Shown here one piece after another: positions 7,093 through 15,745 of a stretch of DNA of 64,000 bases. Each line of letters starts with the position of its first letter. The first letter of the stretch is position 1. The translations under genes and the position numbers were made by a program. This stretch comes from an uncultured bacterium (GTDB lineage Bacteria > Sysuimicrobiota > Sysuimicrobiia > Sysuimicrobiales > Sysuimicrobiaceae), in the NCBI GenBank assembly GCA_938028835.1, contig CALIMJ010000022.1, positions 1 through 64,000 of the forward strand, given 5' to 3'. The notes beneath the pieces were generated by a model, which was not told the origin of the DNA, did not search any database, and worked only from the letters and a program-made list of their open reading frames with translations.

Positions 7093-7589
7093 GGAAGTGG
7101 CGGGGGCCGGTGGCGGTGGTGGGCGTCGTGGGGGTCCTGGTGCTGGGAGCTGTCGAGTGGGCCCTGGCGCAGCGGGGGCCGGAGCGCGCAGAGCGGGTTC
7201 TGGAGGCCCTGCTGGTGTGGCGCCTGGTGGATGAGTTGGACCTCACGGAGGAGCAGGTGTGCAGGGTCCTCCCGCCGCTGCGGGCCCTGAAACAGGCCCG
7301 GCTAGTCTTCGGGCAGCGGCGTTCGGCCCTCCACCGGGAGATCCGGGCCCTGCTGGCGGACCGAACCGTGGACCGGGAGCGGGTCGAAGCCAAGCTGCGT
7401 GAGCTGCGGGCCGCCCAGCAGGAGTTCCAGCAACAGCGAGCGGAGGCTCTGGAGCGGATCCGGATGGCCCTGACCCCTGAGCAGCGCGCGCGCTTCGTGC
7501 TCATCCAGGACAGCTTCGAGCGCGAGACCCTCAGTCTGCTGGGCGATGTGGAGCGCTTCGCGCGGGAGCGGTCCCGGACCCGGCCCTGA
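7089..7589 (+). CDS. Spy/CpxP-like periplasmic heavy-metal sensor or chaperone
   Basis: A 166-residue protein with a signal/anchor segment (VAVVGVVGVLVLGAVEWALA) and a long helical remainder holding the two LTxxQ signatures of the Spy/CpxP/ZraP family, LTEEQVCRVL near residue 55 and LTPEQRARFVLIQDSF near residue 135. Such proteins act outside the membrane as ATP-independent chaperones or metal sensors. The GTG overlaps the anti-sigma stop (GTGA; a GTG at 7086 is equally possible), so sigma, anti-sigma and this protein form one operon and this product may feed the anti-sigma signal. Confidence 0.75.
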   Translation: MRKWRGPVAVVGVVGVLVLGAVEWALAQRGPERAERVLEALLVWRLVDELDLTEEQVCRVLPPLRALKQARLVFGQRRSALHREIRALLADRTVDRERVEAKLRELRAAQQEFQQQRAEALERIRMALTPEQRARFVLIQDSFERETLSLLGDVERFARERSRTRP

Positions 7590-7591
7590 GG

Positions 7592-7807
7592 TCAGCCCCG
7601 GTCGGGTGGGGGCACGGCCTGGCCGGTGCGAACGTCCACCAGCCGGTAGTCCGCTTTCCGGTAGGTCTGCGTGGTCCCGCACCGGGGGCACGTGTGGTAG
7701 TTGGCCGCAAACGTGCCGCGGGCGAAGGAGGTGGTGTCGGTCCGCAGCCCCGTGTCGAACACCTCCCCGCACGTCCGGCAGCCCACGTACAGCGCCACCC
7801 TCGCCAC
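7592..7807 (-). CDS. 71-residue zinc-ribbon protein
   Basis: A small protein with two Cys pairs, CRTCGEVF near residues 10-13 and CPRCGTTQTY near residues 40-43, forming a zinc ribbon separated by about 27 residues. The rest (YRKADYRLVDVRTGQ) gives no functional clue. It sits 6 bases after the HTH protein on the same strand and converges with the Spy-like gene two bases away, leaving no room for a normal terminator. GTG start without a good SD. Function unknown. Confidence 0.6.
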   Translation of the reverse strand: MARVALYVGCRTCGEVFDTGLRTDTTSFARGTFAANYHTCPRCGTTQTYRKADYRLVDVRTGQAVPPPDRG

Positions 7808-7813
7808 GGCTCT

Positions 7814-8188
7814 TCAGGCGGGACCCCGTTCGTCCCGCAGGTGCTCCTCCCATACGTCCCGCCGCCAGATCACCTTCGCACCGTCCCGGAACTCCGGCGC
7901 CGGCACCTCCCCCCGGTCCAGTCGCTCCAGGAGCTGCTGCCGGGTGGTGCGCAGGAGGCGGGCGGCCTCCGCCGTGGTCACCACCGCCTCCCCGGAGACC
8001 AACAGCTCGCACAGCCGTCGTAGGAACCCCGCCCGACCTGGCCGTTGTATGATCAACCCACAGGCGGAGCGGCCCTGCGGGTGCGCATGCTTGACCAGGT
8101 TGGCGTAGCGCTCCAGCTCGTCGGGGAACCCCTGCAGGTGGCGCAGCACCTCCAGGTCTACCAACAGCGAAGGCTGCTTGGGTTCCAC
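7814..8188 (-). CDS. winged-helix/excisionase-like DNA-binding protein
   Basis: The C-terminal half (VVTTAEAARLLRTTRQQL through IWRRDVWEEHL) is a MerR/excisionase-type HTH, in which the second helix reads a DNA site; the N-terminal half (LLVDLEVLRHLQGFPDEL, then NLVKHAHPQG) is unassigned. The frame extends up through the tRNA-Leu gene, so the true start must lie below it; GTG 8188 (VEPKQPSLL) leaves 20 bases after the tRNA CCA end. Possibly the antitoxin or regulator half of a lost module, or part of an old tRNA-linked insertion; no partner toxin or integrase is seen. Likely co-transcribed with the tRNA. Confidence 0.55.
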   Translation of the reverse strand: MEPKQPSLLVDLEVLRHLQGFPDELERYANLVKHAHPQGRSACGLIIQRPGRAGFLRRLCELLVSGEAVVTTAEAARLLRTTRQQLLERLDRGEVPAPEFRDGAKVIWRRDVWEEHLRDERGPA

Positions 8189-8208
8189 CGCGGATCTCGA
8201 GGTCGAGC

Positions 8209-8295
8209 TGGTGCCGGAGGAGGGATTTGAACCCCCACGGGCGTTGCGCCCACTGCGCCCTGAACGCAGCGCGTCTGCCGTTCCGCCACTCCGGC
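8209..8295 (-). tRNA. tRNA-Leu(CAG), CCA encoded
   Basis: The minus strand folds as a class II tRNA: acceptor GCCGGAG pairs with CTCCGGC, the anticodon stem CTGCG/CGCAG encloses loop TTCAGGG with anticodon CAG, a long variable arm follows, and the T arm reads GGGGGTTCAAATCCC. Discriminator A and a genomically encoded CCA (8211-8209) are present. It lies between the MrfA-type helicase (divergent) and the HTH gene. Confidence 0.95.
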
Positions 8296-8357
8296 CCGCA
8301 TTCACCCATGCTAGCCCGGCGGCGCGGGACGGTCAAGGTGAACCGGATCGGGTGGCC

Positions 8358-10634
8358 ATGGACATGGCGGCGCTGGTAGAGCAGCTTCGGCAGGTGGCGG
8401 GAAGCCGGGTGGTGCACGTAGAGCGGGTGCCCCCCAGGCCCCCGCGGTTCGCGGACCCGGCGAGCCCGCTCCCGGCGCGCCTGGTGCACGCCCTGGAGCG
8501 GGCGGGGATCCGGAGGCTGTACACCCACCAGGCGCAGGCCCTGGATCACGTGCGGGCAGGCCGGTCCGTGGTGGTGACCACGCGGACCGCCAGCGGGAAG
8601 ACCCTTTGCTACAACCTGCCGGTGCTGGAGACCCTCCTCCAGGACCCCCGGGCGTGTGCCCTGTACGTGTTCCCCACGAAGGCCCTGGCCCAGGACCAGC
8701 TGGACACGCTGCGGGCCATGGACCTCCCGGTGCGCTGCGACGTGTACGACGGGGACACCCCACCCTCCGAGCGGGCCCGGATCCGGGAGCAGGCGCAGGT
8801 GGTACTGACCAACCCGGACATGCTGCACGTGGGGATCCTGCCGCAGCACGGCCGCTGGGTGCGTCTGTTCCGGGGGCTGCGGTACGTGGTCCTGGACGAT
8901 CTGCACGTGTACCGGGGGGTGTTCGGGAGCCACGTGGCCGGCGTGCTGCGGCGGCTGCGGCGCGTGTGCCGCGCGTACGGAGCGGAACCTCGCTTCGTGT
9001 GCACTTCCGCTACCCTGGCGAACCCCGGGGAGTTTGCGGAGCGGATCCTAGGAGTTCCCGTGCAGGTGGTGGACGACGACGGAGCCCCCCAGGGGGCCCG
9101 GTGGTTTGTCCTGTGGAATCCCCCTCCGCTCCGTGGGGGTGGACGCCGCAGCCCCTACCGGGACGCCAGCTGGCTGCTGCGGTGGCTCACCTCGCACGGG
9201 GTTCGTACCATCGTGTTCACCCAGGCCAGAAAGGTGACGGAGCTCGTGTACCGGTACGCGGTGACGGCTTCGCCGGAGCTGGCAGGGCGCCTCCGCGCCT
9301 ACCGGGCCGGTTACCTTCCGGAGGAGCGCCGGGAGATCGAGCGGGCGCTGTTCTCCGGGGAGTTGCTGGGCGTGGTATCCACCAGCGCGCTGGAGCTCGG
9401 CATCGACGTGGGCGGTCTGGACGCCGCGGTGCTGGTGGGCTACCCGGGAACCGTAGCCAGCACGTGGCAACGGGCCGGCCGCGCGGGGCGGTCGGGGGAG
9501 GACTCCCTCGCGGTGCTGATGGCCCTGGAGGACGCCCTGGACCAGTACCTCATGCGGCACCCCGCGTACCTGTTCGAGCGGCCGGTAGAGGCGGCAGCCC
9601 TGGACCCGTCCAACCCCTACGTGCTCACTTCCCAGCTGCGCTGCGCGGCCGCGGAGCTACCGCTGCGGGAGGAGGATGTCCCCCTGTTCGGGGAACCATC
9701 GCGGGTGGTGGTGCAGGTACTTGCCGAGGCGGGCGAACTGGTCCCCGACCGGGGCCGATGGGCGTGGCGGGGGGTCCGCTACCCCGCATCCCAGGTGGGC
9801 ATCCGGGCCGCGGGGGAGTCCCCGTACACCGTCGTGGACGAGGAACGCGGGCCGCTGGGGACCGTGGACGAGGCCCGCGCGCTGGAGCAGGTGCACCCGG
9901 GGGCAGTCTACCTGCACCAGGGCGAGACATACGTGGTGCGGCAGCTGGACCTGGCGGGCAGGGTGGCGAGGGTACGGCGCCAGGACGTGGACTACTATAC
10001 GGAGGCACGCACCGTGACCGAGCTGGAGATCCGCCACGTGCGTGCCCGCCGGACCCTGGGCCCCGCGGAGGCCTACCTGGCGGAGGTAGAGGTGACCACG
10101 CAGGTGGTGGGGTACGCGCGCAAGCACCTGACGCGGGACCTGGTCCTCAGCGTGGAGCCCTTGGTCCTGCCTGCGCAGACGCTGGCCACGGTGGCCGTGG
10201 GCTACGAGGTGCCCGCTGAAGTGGCCGCCGCCGTGGGGCAGGAGGTACTCCCGGGGGCCATCCACGCGGCGGAGCACGCCGCCATCGGCGTACTCCCCCT
10301 GTTCGCCATGTGCGACCGCTGGGATGTGGGTGGGGTCTCCTACCCGGTGCACCCGCAGACCGGACGGCCCTCGGTGTTCGTGTACGACGGCTACCCCGGG
10401 GGCGTGGGGATCTCGGAGCGCGGGTTCCAGGTCCTGGAGGAGTGGCTTCGCGCCACGTGGGAAGCCGTGCGCACCTGTCCGTGCGAGGGAGGCTGCCCAT
10501 CGTGCGTGCAGTCGCCCAAGTGCGGGAACGGCAACCAGCCCCTAGACAAGGACGGCGCGGTCCGGTTGCTGGCCTCCCTGCTGGGCCTGCGTGCTGAGGG
10601 GGCAGCCGCAACCCGGCCGCGCCGGAGGGAGTAG
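8358..10634 (+). CDS. mrfA: MrfA-type DEAD/DEAH helicase with DUF1998 zinc domain
   Basis: A 758-residue superfamily 2 helicase. Motif I TRTASGKT, Ia VFPTKALAQDQ, II as VVLDDLHVY (DDLH in place of DEAH), III CTSATL, and motifs V-VI STSALELGIDVGG and QRAGRAGR are all present. The C-terminal DUF1998 region ends with CPCEGGCPSCVQSPKCG, the four-Cys zinc site. Bacillus MrfA with this design unwinds DNA in repair of mitomycin-type adducts. The frame runs up through the tRNA-Leu antisense, so the start is placed after it at ATG 8358; GTG 8352 and ATG 8364 are alternatives. A minor oddity is the His/Glu change in motif II. Confidence 0.85.
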   Translation: MDMAALVEQLRQVAGSRVVHVERVPPRPPRFADPASPLPARLVHALERAGIRRLYTHQAQALDHVRAGRSVVVTTRTASGKTLCYNLPVLETLLQDPRACALYVFPTKALAQDQLDTLRAMDLPVRCDVYDGDTPPSERARIREQAQVVLTNPDMLHVGILPQHGRWVRLFRGLRYVVLDDLHVYRGVFGSHVAGVLRRLRRVCRAYGAEPRFVCTSATLANPGEFAERILGVPVQVVDDDGAPQGARWFVLWNPPPLRGGGRRSPYRDASWLLRWLTSHGVRTIVFTQARKVTELVYRYAVTASPELAGRLRAYRAGYLPEERREIERALFSGELLGVVSTSALELGIDVGGLDAAVLVGYPGTVASTWQRAGRAGRSGEDSLAVLMALEDALDQYLMRHPAYLFERPVEAAALDPSNPYVLTSQLRCAAAELPLREEDVPLFGEPSRVVVQVLAEAGELVPDRGRWAWRGVRYPASQVGIRAAGESPYTVVDEERGPLGTVDEARALEQVHPGAVYLHQGETYVVRQLDLAGRVARVRRQDVDYYTEARTVTELEIRHVRARRTLGPAEAYLAEVEVTTQVVGYARKHLTRDLVLSVEPLVLPAQTLATVAVGYEVPAEVAAAVGQEVLPGAIHAAEHAAIGVLPLFAMCDRWDVGGVSYPVHPQTGRPSVFVYDGYPGGVGISERGFQVLEEWLRATWEAVRTCPCEGGCPSCVQSPKCGNGNQPLDKDGAVRLLASLLGLRAEGAAATRPRRRE

Positions 10635-10639
10635 GCCGG

Positions 10640-11434
10640 TTGCCGGCAGAGAATCAGGGGGAACGGGCTCGGGAAGCGACGGGGGTGTTGTACCTGGTGG
10701 CGACCCCCATCGGGAACCTGGAGGATGTGACCCTGCGGGCCCTGCGGGTGCTCCGGGAGGTGGACCTCGTCGCCGCGGAGGACACGCGGCACGTGCGCAA
10801 GCTGCTGGATCGCTACGGCATCCGGCAGCAGGTGGTGAGCTACCACGAGCACAACGAGCAGGCGCGGACCCCGCGGCTGCTGGCAGCCCTGCGTTCCGGC
10901 CGATCCGTGGCGTTGGTGAGCGACGCGGGCACACCCGTCCTCTCGGACCCCGGCTACCGGCTGGTGCGGGCGTGCGTGGAGGCCTCCGTGCCGGTGGTGC
11001 CGGTTCCCGGCCCCAGCGCGGTGACCACGGCCCTGGTGGTCTCCGGCCTGCCCGCAGACCGGTTTCTGTTCCTGGGATTCCCGCCGCGCCGGCGGCCGGC
11101 CCGGCTCCGGTTCCTGGAGGCGGTGAAGGACCAGCGGGCCACCCTGGTGCTGTTCGAGTCGCCCCGCAGGCTGGCGGACTGCCTGCAGGACCTCGTGGAG
11201 GTGCTGGGCGACCGGCAGGTGGCGGTGTGTCGGGAGCTCACCAAGGTGCACGAGGAGGTCCGTCGGGGCAGGGCGAGCGAGCTGGTCCGCTGGGCGAGGG
11301 GCGGGCAGGTGAAAGGGGAGGTCACCCTGGTGGTGGAGGGCGCGGTCCCTGAGCCAGAAGCCCGCGCCTTGGAACGCGGCACCCGTCCCGCGGCCCCGTC
11401 CGCACGGGAAGGGATCGAGGGAAGTGGTCGCTAA
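10640..11434 (+). CDS. rsmI: 16S rRNA (cytidine(1402)-2'-O)-methyltransferase
   Basis: RsmI methylates the ribose of C1402 in the 16S decoding centre using S-adenosylmethionine. The tetrapyrrole-methylase fold is clear: LYLVATPIGNLEDVTLRAL near residue 17, AAEDTRHVRKLL, LVSDAGTPVLSDPG and VPVPGPSAVTTAL, then FLGFPPRR and RELTKVHEE. The TTG start at 10640 has GGAGGGAG eight bases upstream; a GTG just before LYLVATP would be a shorter option. The last 25 residues are poorly conserved. It follows the helicase by five bases and overlaps the next gene by 11. Confidence 0.92.
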   Translation: MPAENQGERAREATGVLYLVATPIGNLEDVTLRALRVLREVDLVAAEDTRHVRKLLDRYGIRQQVVSYHEHNEQARTPRLLAALRSGRSVALVSDAGTPVLSDPGYRLVRACVEASVPVVPVPGPSAVTTALVVSGLPADRFLFLGFPPRRRPARLRFLEAVKDQRATLVLFESPRRLADCLQDLVEVLGDRQVAVCRELTKVHEEVRRGRASELVRWARGGQVKGEVTLVVEGAVPEPEARALERGTRPAAPSAREGIEGSGR

Positions 11435-11747
11435 GCGTCTGTTCGTGTACGGGACCCTGCAAGACCCGGAACTGGTGAGGTCACTGACGGGGCGCACGTT
11501 TCCGTCCCGGCCCGCGCGGCTGCCGGGCTGGGCGCTGGTCCCTGCGGAGCGGTCCGCCTCCGGCTACCCGGAGGTGGAGCCTCATCCGGGTGGTTGGGTG
11601 GACGGCCTGCTGCTGGAGGGGCTGGACGAGTCCGCGCTGCGCACGCTGGACGCCTACGAGGAGGGGTACGTGCGGCGCAGGGTCCAGGTGCTGCTGGACC
11701 GTGGCCTTGTAGAAGCAGAGGTGTATGTGCCGATCCACGGGGGGTGA
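11424..11747 (+). CDS. gamma-glutamylcyclotransferase (AIG2/GGACT-like) family protein
   Basis: A 107-residue AIG2-like protein with the substrate-loop motif VYGTLQDPEL near residues 8-17 and the catalytic-Glu region DAYEEGYVRR near residues 77-86. Relatives release 5-oxoproline from gamma-glutamyl amines. GTG start inside the end of rsmI; its TGA overlaps the GTG of the next gene. The substrate here is unknown; small bacterial members are often annotated only at family level. Confidence 0.8.
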   Translation: MVAKRLFVYGTLQDPELVRSLTGRTFPSRPARLPGWALVPAERSASGYPEVEPHPGGWVDGLLLEGLDESALRTLDAYEEGYVRRRVQVLLDRGLVEAEVYVPIHGG

Positions 11748-12022
11748 CCCGGGTGAACTGGCTCCGCCGCTGGATCCACGGTGCCAGCCGACCCCTGGTG
11801 GTAGCCTGGCGGGCTCGCGACCCGGTGGAGGCTCAGGTGGTGGCGGCGGTGCTGGAGCAGGCCGGGATCCGGGTGCTGGTGCGGCGACGCACCATCCCTG
11901 GCTACGAGGGCGCGGTGGAGCGGGCGGAGGGGGTGTTCGCGGACCTGCTGGTGGCGGAAGGGGAGTTGCACCGGGCGCGGGTGCTCGTGGCGAAGTTCCT
12001 GGAAGCTCCACCGGAGCCGTAG
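11744..12022 (+). CDS. DUF2007-like small protein
   Basis: A 92-residue protein. The core VVAWRARDPVEAQVVAAVLEQAGI, VLVRRRTIPG, and VFADLLVAEGELHRARVLV is the ferredoxin-like DUF2007 fold (proposed signal-transducing domain, function unproven). The GTG overlaps the preceding stop (GTGA); a GTG at 11753 is an alternative giving MNWLRRW. Probably the last gene of the mrfA-rsmI-GGCT run. Confidence 0.65.
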   Translation: MTRVNWLRRWIHGASRPLVVAWRARDPVEAQVVAAVLEQAGIRVLVRRRTIPGYEGAVERAEGVFADLLVAEGELHRARVLVAKFLEAPPEP

Positions 12023-12091
12023 GGCGGGTTGGAGGAAGCCGGCCCCGGGGCCGCGAAAACTGCCCCTCGCAGACGGCGGGGGAGGCCTCCC

Positions 12092-13414
12092 ATGATCTGG
12101 AATCCCGAAGCGGAGACGATGCCGCGCAGCCAGCTGGAACGGCTGCAGCTGGAGCGGCTGCAGGCGGTGGTCCGGTACGTCTACGAGCGGGTGGAGCCCT
12201 ACCGCCGGCGCATGCAGGAAGCCGGGGTGTCGCCCGATGACGTCCGCCACCTGCAGGACGTGGTGAAGCTCCCGTTCACCACCAAGCAGGACTTCCGCGA
12301 CCACTACCCCTTCGGTCTGTTCGCGGTCCCCCGCGACCAGGTCCTCCGGATCCACGCCTCCTCCGGGACGACCGGCAAGCCCACGGTGGTGGGCTACACC
12401 CGCCGGGACCTGGAGGTGTGGGCGGAGGTGTGCGCGCGGTGTCTGGCAGCGGCCGGGGCGCAGCCCGGGGACGTGTTCCAGAACGCGTACGGGTACGGGC
12501 TGTTCACGGGCGGGCTGGGGATGCACGCGGGCGCGGAGCTCATGGGGCTGGTGGTGATCCCGGCCTCCGGGGGGAACACGGAGCGGCAGGTCCTCCTCCT
12601 GCAGGACTTCGGCGCCAGGGTGCTGGCGTGCACCCCCTCCTACGCCCTGACCCTGGCGGAGGCGCTCCTGGATCGCGGGGTTCAGCCCGGGCAACTGCCG
12701 CTGCGGTACGGTGTGCTGGGCGCGGAGCCGTGGACGGACGCCATGCGCAAGCAGATCGAAGAAAAGCTGGGGATCGCCGCGGTCAACATCTACGGGCTCA
12801 GCGAGGTCATCGGGCCGGGGGTCTCCAACGAGTGCGTGGAGGAGCGGAACGGCTCCCACGTGTTCGAAGACCACTTCCTGGTGGAAGTGGTGGACCCGCG
12901 CACCGGCGAACCGCTGCCGTACGGGCGGGAGGGGGAGCTGGTGTTCACCACCCTCACGAAGGAAGCCCTCCCCGTGGTGCGCTACCGCACCGGGGACATC
13001 GCGTCCCTGAACCCGGAGCCCTGCCGGTGCGGCCGTACCTTCGTCCGGATGTCCCGGGTCCTGGGGCGGACCGACGACATGCTGGTCGTACGCGGGATCA
13101 ACGTCTATCCGTCTCAGGTGGAGGCGGCGCTGGTGGGGATCCCGCAACTGAGCCCCCACTATCAGATCGTGGTCACGCGGGAGCGGACGCTGGACGAGCT
13201 GGAGGTGCGGATCGAGGTGGATCCCTCGTTCCACCAGAGCCTGCGGACCGCAGACTCCGAGCCCCCGGAGCTGGAGAGCCTGCGCCGGCGCGCGGAGCAG
13301 GCGCTGTACGGGGTGCTGAACCTGCACGCGAGGGTCACGCTGGCAGCACCCGGTAGCCTGCCGCGCAGCGAGGGCGGCAAGCTGCGGCGGGTGGTGGACC
13401 AGCGGAAGCTGTGA
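12092..13414 (+). CDS. paaK: phenylacetate--CoA ligase family protein
   Basis: An adenylate-forming CoA ligase of 440 residues. The ATP-binding loop SSGTTGKPT lies near residue 90, followed by [14 protein letters not shown], the [15 protein letters not shown] region and the C-terminal hinge [20 protein letters not shown], all typical of PaaK. It would activate phenylacetate or another aromatic acid to its CoA ester. ATG 12092 has GGGGGAGG upstream; the frame extends 21 residues further but without family similarity. The stop overlaps a PaaI-type thioesterase, a standard partner; no ring-oxidation genes are nearby, so the pathway may be anaerobic or the substrate different. Confidence 0.9.
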   Translation: MIWNPEAETMPRSQLERLQLERLQAVVRYVYERVEPYRRRMQEAGVSPDDVRHLQDVVKLPFTTKQDFRDHYPFGLFAVPRDQVLRIHASSGTTGKPTVVGYTRRDLEVWAEVCARCLAAAGAQPGDVFQNAYGYGLFTGGLGMHAGAELMGLVVIPASGGNTERQVLLLQDFGARVLACTPSYALTLAEALLDRGVQPGQLPLRYGVLGAEPWTDAMRKQIEEKLGIAAVNIYGLSEVIGPGVSNECVEERNGSHVFEDHFLVEVVDPRTGEPLPYGREGELVFTTLTKEALPVVRYRTGDIASLNPEPCRCGRTFVRMSRVLGRTDDMLVVRGINVYPSQVEAALVGIPQLSPHYQIVVTRERTLDELEVRIEVDPSFHQSLRTADSEPPELESLRRRAEQALYGVLNLHARVTLAAPGSLPRSEGGKLRRVVDQRKL

Positions 13415-13836
13415 GAGAGCCCGCGGTCCCCCCGGAGCTGGTGGAACGGTTCGGCGCCGACCCCTTCGGCCGGCTGTTGGGGGTTAGGGTAGAGGAGGTG
13501 CGTCCGGGCTACGCCCGGGTGAGCCTCGAGTTGCGGCCCGAGCACCGGAACTTCCACGGGGTCGTGCACGGTGGTCTGGTGTTCTCCCTGGCGGACTGCG
13601 CCTTCGCCGCGGCCAGCAACAGCCACAACCGGCGGGCAGTAGCCATCTCCGCCACCATCCACTTCCTGCGGGCGCCCGCCCCGGGGCGACTGGAGGCGGA
13701 GTGCGCGGAGGAGCACCGCAGCCGCAGCCTGGGCTCCTACCGGGTGGGAGTTCGGGATGGGGACGGGAGGCTCGTCGCCACGATGCAGGCACTCGTGTAC
13801 CGGGGGGAGGAGCCGGTGGTCGCCGTCCCACCATGA
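13411..13836 (+). CDS. paaI: PaaI-type hotdog-fold acyl-CoA thioesterase
   Basis: A 141-residue hotdog thioesterase with the motif [25 protein letters not shown] (HGG with catalytic Asp/Glu-type position following) and [15 protein letters not shown] as the second core strand. PaaI-like enzymes hydrolyse stuck aryl-CoA esters and return CoA. The GTG overlaps the ligase stop and the TGA overlaps the MFS start, so the three genes are tightly coupled. Confidence 0.87.
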   Translation: MREPAVPPELVERFGADPFGRLLGVRVEEVRPGYARVSLELRPEHRNFHGVVHGGLVFSLADCAFAAASNSHNRRAVAISATIHFLRAPAPGRLEAECAEEHRSRSLGSYRVGVRDGDGRLVATMQALVYRGEEPVVAVPP

Positions 13837-15050
13837 GAGCTGGTGCGCTCGCGGGGCCGCGCAGTGCCCTACGGCCCCTTCGCCACCGCGACTTCCGGCT
13901 CCTGTGGACGGGGCTGCTGGTCTCCAACACCGGGACGTGGATGCAGTTCGTGGCGGTGGGCTACCTGGTGGACCGGCTGACTCTGTCGCCCTTCTACCTG
14001 GGTGTCCTCGCGCTGGCCCAGGCCGTGCCCCGCTTCGTGTTCGCGCCCCTGGGGGGCGCGCTGGCGGACCGGTGGAACCGGAAGGCCCTCCTGTTCTGGA
14101 CCAACGGGTGGCTGGCTTGTAGCGCCGTGGTGCTCGTGGTGCTGACCGTCACCGGATGGGTGCGGGTCTGGCACGTGATCCTTCTGGCCGGGCTGAACTC
14201 TGCCCTGCAGTCCTTCGATATGCCCGCGCGACACTCGTGGATCCCCAGCCTCGTGGAACCCGACGAGGTGCTGCAGGCGGTGACGCTCAACTCCGTGGCC
14301 TTTAACGGGGCGGGGATCGTGGGGCCCTCCCTGGCCGGGGTGGTGATCGCAGTCGGGGGGGAGGGGACGTGCTTCGTCCTCAACGCCCTCTCCTACGCGG
14401 CGGTCCTGCTGGCGCTGCATCGTATGGGGGCTCCTCCCCCACCCGGATCGGGTGGAGCTCCCGTGCTGGACGAAATCCGCGAGGCGGTGCGGGTGGTGCG
14501 CACGAACCGCACGGTGGCTACGGTCCTGGCCGCGGTAGCCGCCCTGAACTTCCTGGGGCGGCCCTACTTCCGCCTCATGCCCGCGTTCGCGCGGGAGGTG
14601 CTGCACACCGACGCGGTGGGCCTCGGCCTGCTGCAAGCCGCTCCGGGCGTGGGGACGCTGCTGGCGCCCTGGTACGTCACTGCGTTCCAGCGGGGCGGTG
14701 AAGGGCGCCTGCTCCAGAGGTCGACCCTCGCCCTGGGAGCGTGCGTGGTGCTGTTCGCCCTCAGCCCCGGACTTGCGTGGGCCCTGGCCCTGCTGGTGGC
14801 CGCGGGGCTGTTCCAGTCCGCGGCCCTTTCCTCCGCCAACGCCCTGGTGCAGACCTCCGTGGATCCGGGCATGAGGGGGCGGGTGATGGGATTGTACTCC
14901 GTGACCGCCTTCGGCATGTTCACCCTGGGGAGCTTCCCGTTTGGCGTGCTGGCGGAGTGGACGGGAACCGCGGTGGCGCTGGCCATCGGGGGCGTGCTGA
15001 CGGTTCTGGCGGCCTGGACGTTGGGTCCGCGGTTGGGGCGGGTCGGCTAG
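13833..15050 (+). CDS. MFS transporter, EntS-like
   Basis: A 405-residue major facilitator with about 12 hydrophobic segments. The segment LGGALADRWNRKALL between the second and third helices is the MFS motif A, and the N-terminal RDFRLLWTGLLVSNTGTWMQFVAVGYLV and PARHSWIPSLV stretches are typical of the EntS/MFS_3 branch, which exports small molecules. The ATG overlaps the thioesterase stop (ATGA). Cargo unknown; linkage suggests an aromatic acid or its product. Confidence 0.85.
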   Translation: MRAGALAGPRSALRPLRHRDFRLLWTGLLVSNTGTWMQFVAVGYLVDRLTLSPFYLGVLALAQAVPRFVFAPLGGALADRWNRKALLFWTNGWLACSAVVLVVLTVTGWVRVWHVILLAGLNSALQSFDMPARHSWIPSLVEPDEVLQAVTLNSVAFNGAGIVGPSLAGVVIAVGGEGTCFVLNALSYAAVLLALHRMGAPPPPGSGGAPVLDEIREAVRVVRTNRTVATVLAAVAALNFLGRPYFRLMPAFAREVLHTDAVGLGLLQAAPGVGTLLAPWYVTAFQRGGEGRLLQRSTLALGACVVLFALSPGLAWALALLVAAGLFQSAALSSANALVQTSVDPGMRGRVMGLYSVTAFGMFTLGSFPFGVLAEWTGTAVALAIGGVLTVLAAWTLGPRLGRVG

Positions 15051-15073
15051 GCCCGGGTCCGGCGGAGAGGCCC

Positions 15074-15733
15074 ATGGGGGAGAGGTGGGTTAGCGGGCAG
15101 GCGCGCGGGCACGGCGACGGCTTCGTGGAGGTCACGGTGAGGCCTGCCCGCGACTCGGACCGGCGGACGGTGGGCCGCCTGCTGGCCCTGGGGTTCCCGG
15201 ACAAATTCGCGCCCGTCTTCGGACCCGACCGCGAGCGCGCCGCAGCCATCCTCGCGGATCTGCCGCCCTCGGGGACGGTGTACGTCGCCGAGCGAGCCGG
15301 TGAGGTGGTGGGGACCTTCACCCTGGTGCTGGAGGAACGAACCCCATCGCCCCTGTGGTCGGTCCTGCGCCGGCATCTGGGCTTGGGGGCGGCCCTGCGG
15401 GCTTTCCTGCTGCTCCAGCTGATGGGCACCAGCCACCCGGAACCCCACACCGCCCTGGTGGAGGCGGTGGCGGTACTGCCGGAGTGGCGGGGCCGGGGAG
15501 TGGGGCGGCGGATGATGACAGAGGCGCTGGCGTCGGCCCGCCGGGCGGGCCGGCGGCGTGTGGGTCTGTACGTGGTGGAGGGGAATGCCCCCGCGTTCCG
15601 CCTCTACACGTCCCTGGGGTTCCGGGTTCAGAGAACCCACCGGCTCCTGTGGGCGCGCTCCCTGTTCGGGGCCCAGCGCATCCTGTACATGACGGCAGAG
15701 CTGGGGTACCCAAGAGGTGGCCCTGGAGCCTGA
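15074..15733 (+). CDS. GNAT-family N-acetyltransferase
   Basis: A 219-residue acetyltransferase. The acetyl-CoA pocket motif A is VEAVAVLPEWRGRGVGRRMM (R-GxG-G/A type), followed by motif B LYVVEGNAPAFRLYTSLGFR. The N-terminal part begins VTVRPARDSDRRTVGRLL. ATG 15074 follows GGCGGAGAGG by about six bases. Substrate unknown. It stands 24 bases after the MFS gene and converges with thyX. Confidence 0.8.
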   Translation: MGERWVSGQARGHGDGFVEVTVRPARDSDRRTVGRLLALGFPDKFAPVFGPDRERAAAILADLPPSGTVYVAERAGEVVGTFTLVLEERTPSPLWSVLRRHLGLGAALRAFLLLQLMGTSHPEPHTALVEAVAVLPEWRGRGVGRRMMTEALASARRAGRRRVGLYVVEGNAPAFRLYTSLGFRVQRTHRLLWARSLFGAQRILYMTAELGYPRGGPGA

Positions 15734-15745
15734 AGATGCCAGTCC

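Noticed and set aside
8178-8357. Long N-terminal extension of the helicase through the tRNA gene
   Set aside because: It would translate the antisense of tRNA-Leu; helicase similarity starts only after 8358.
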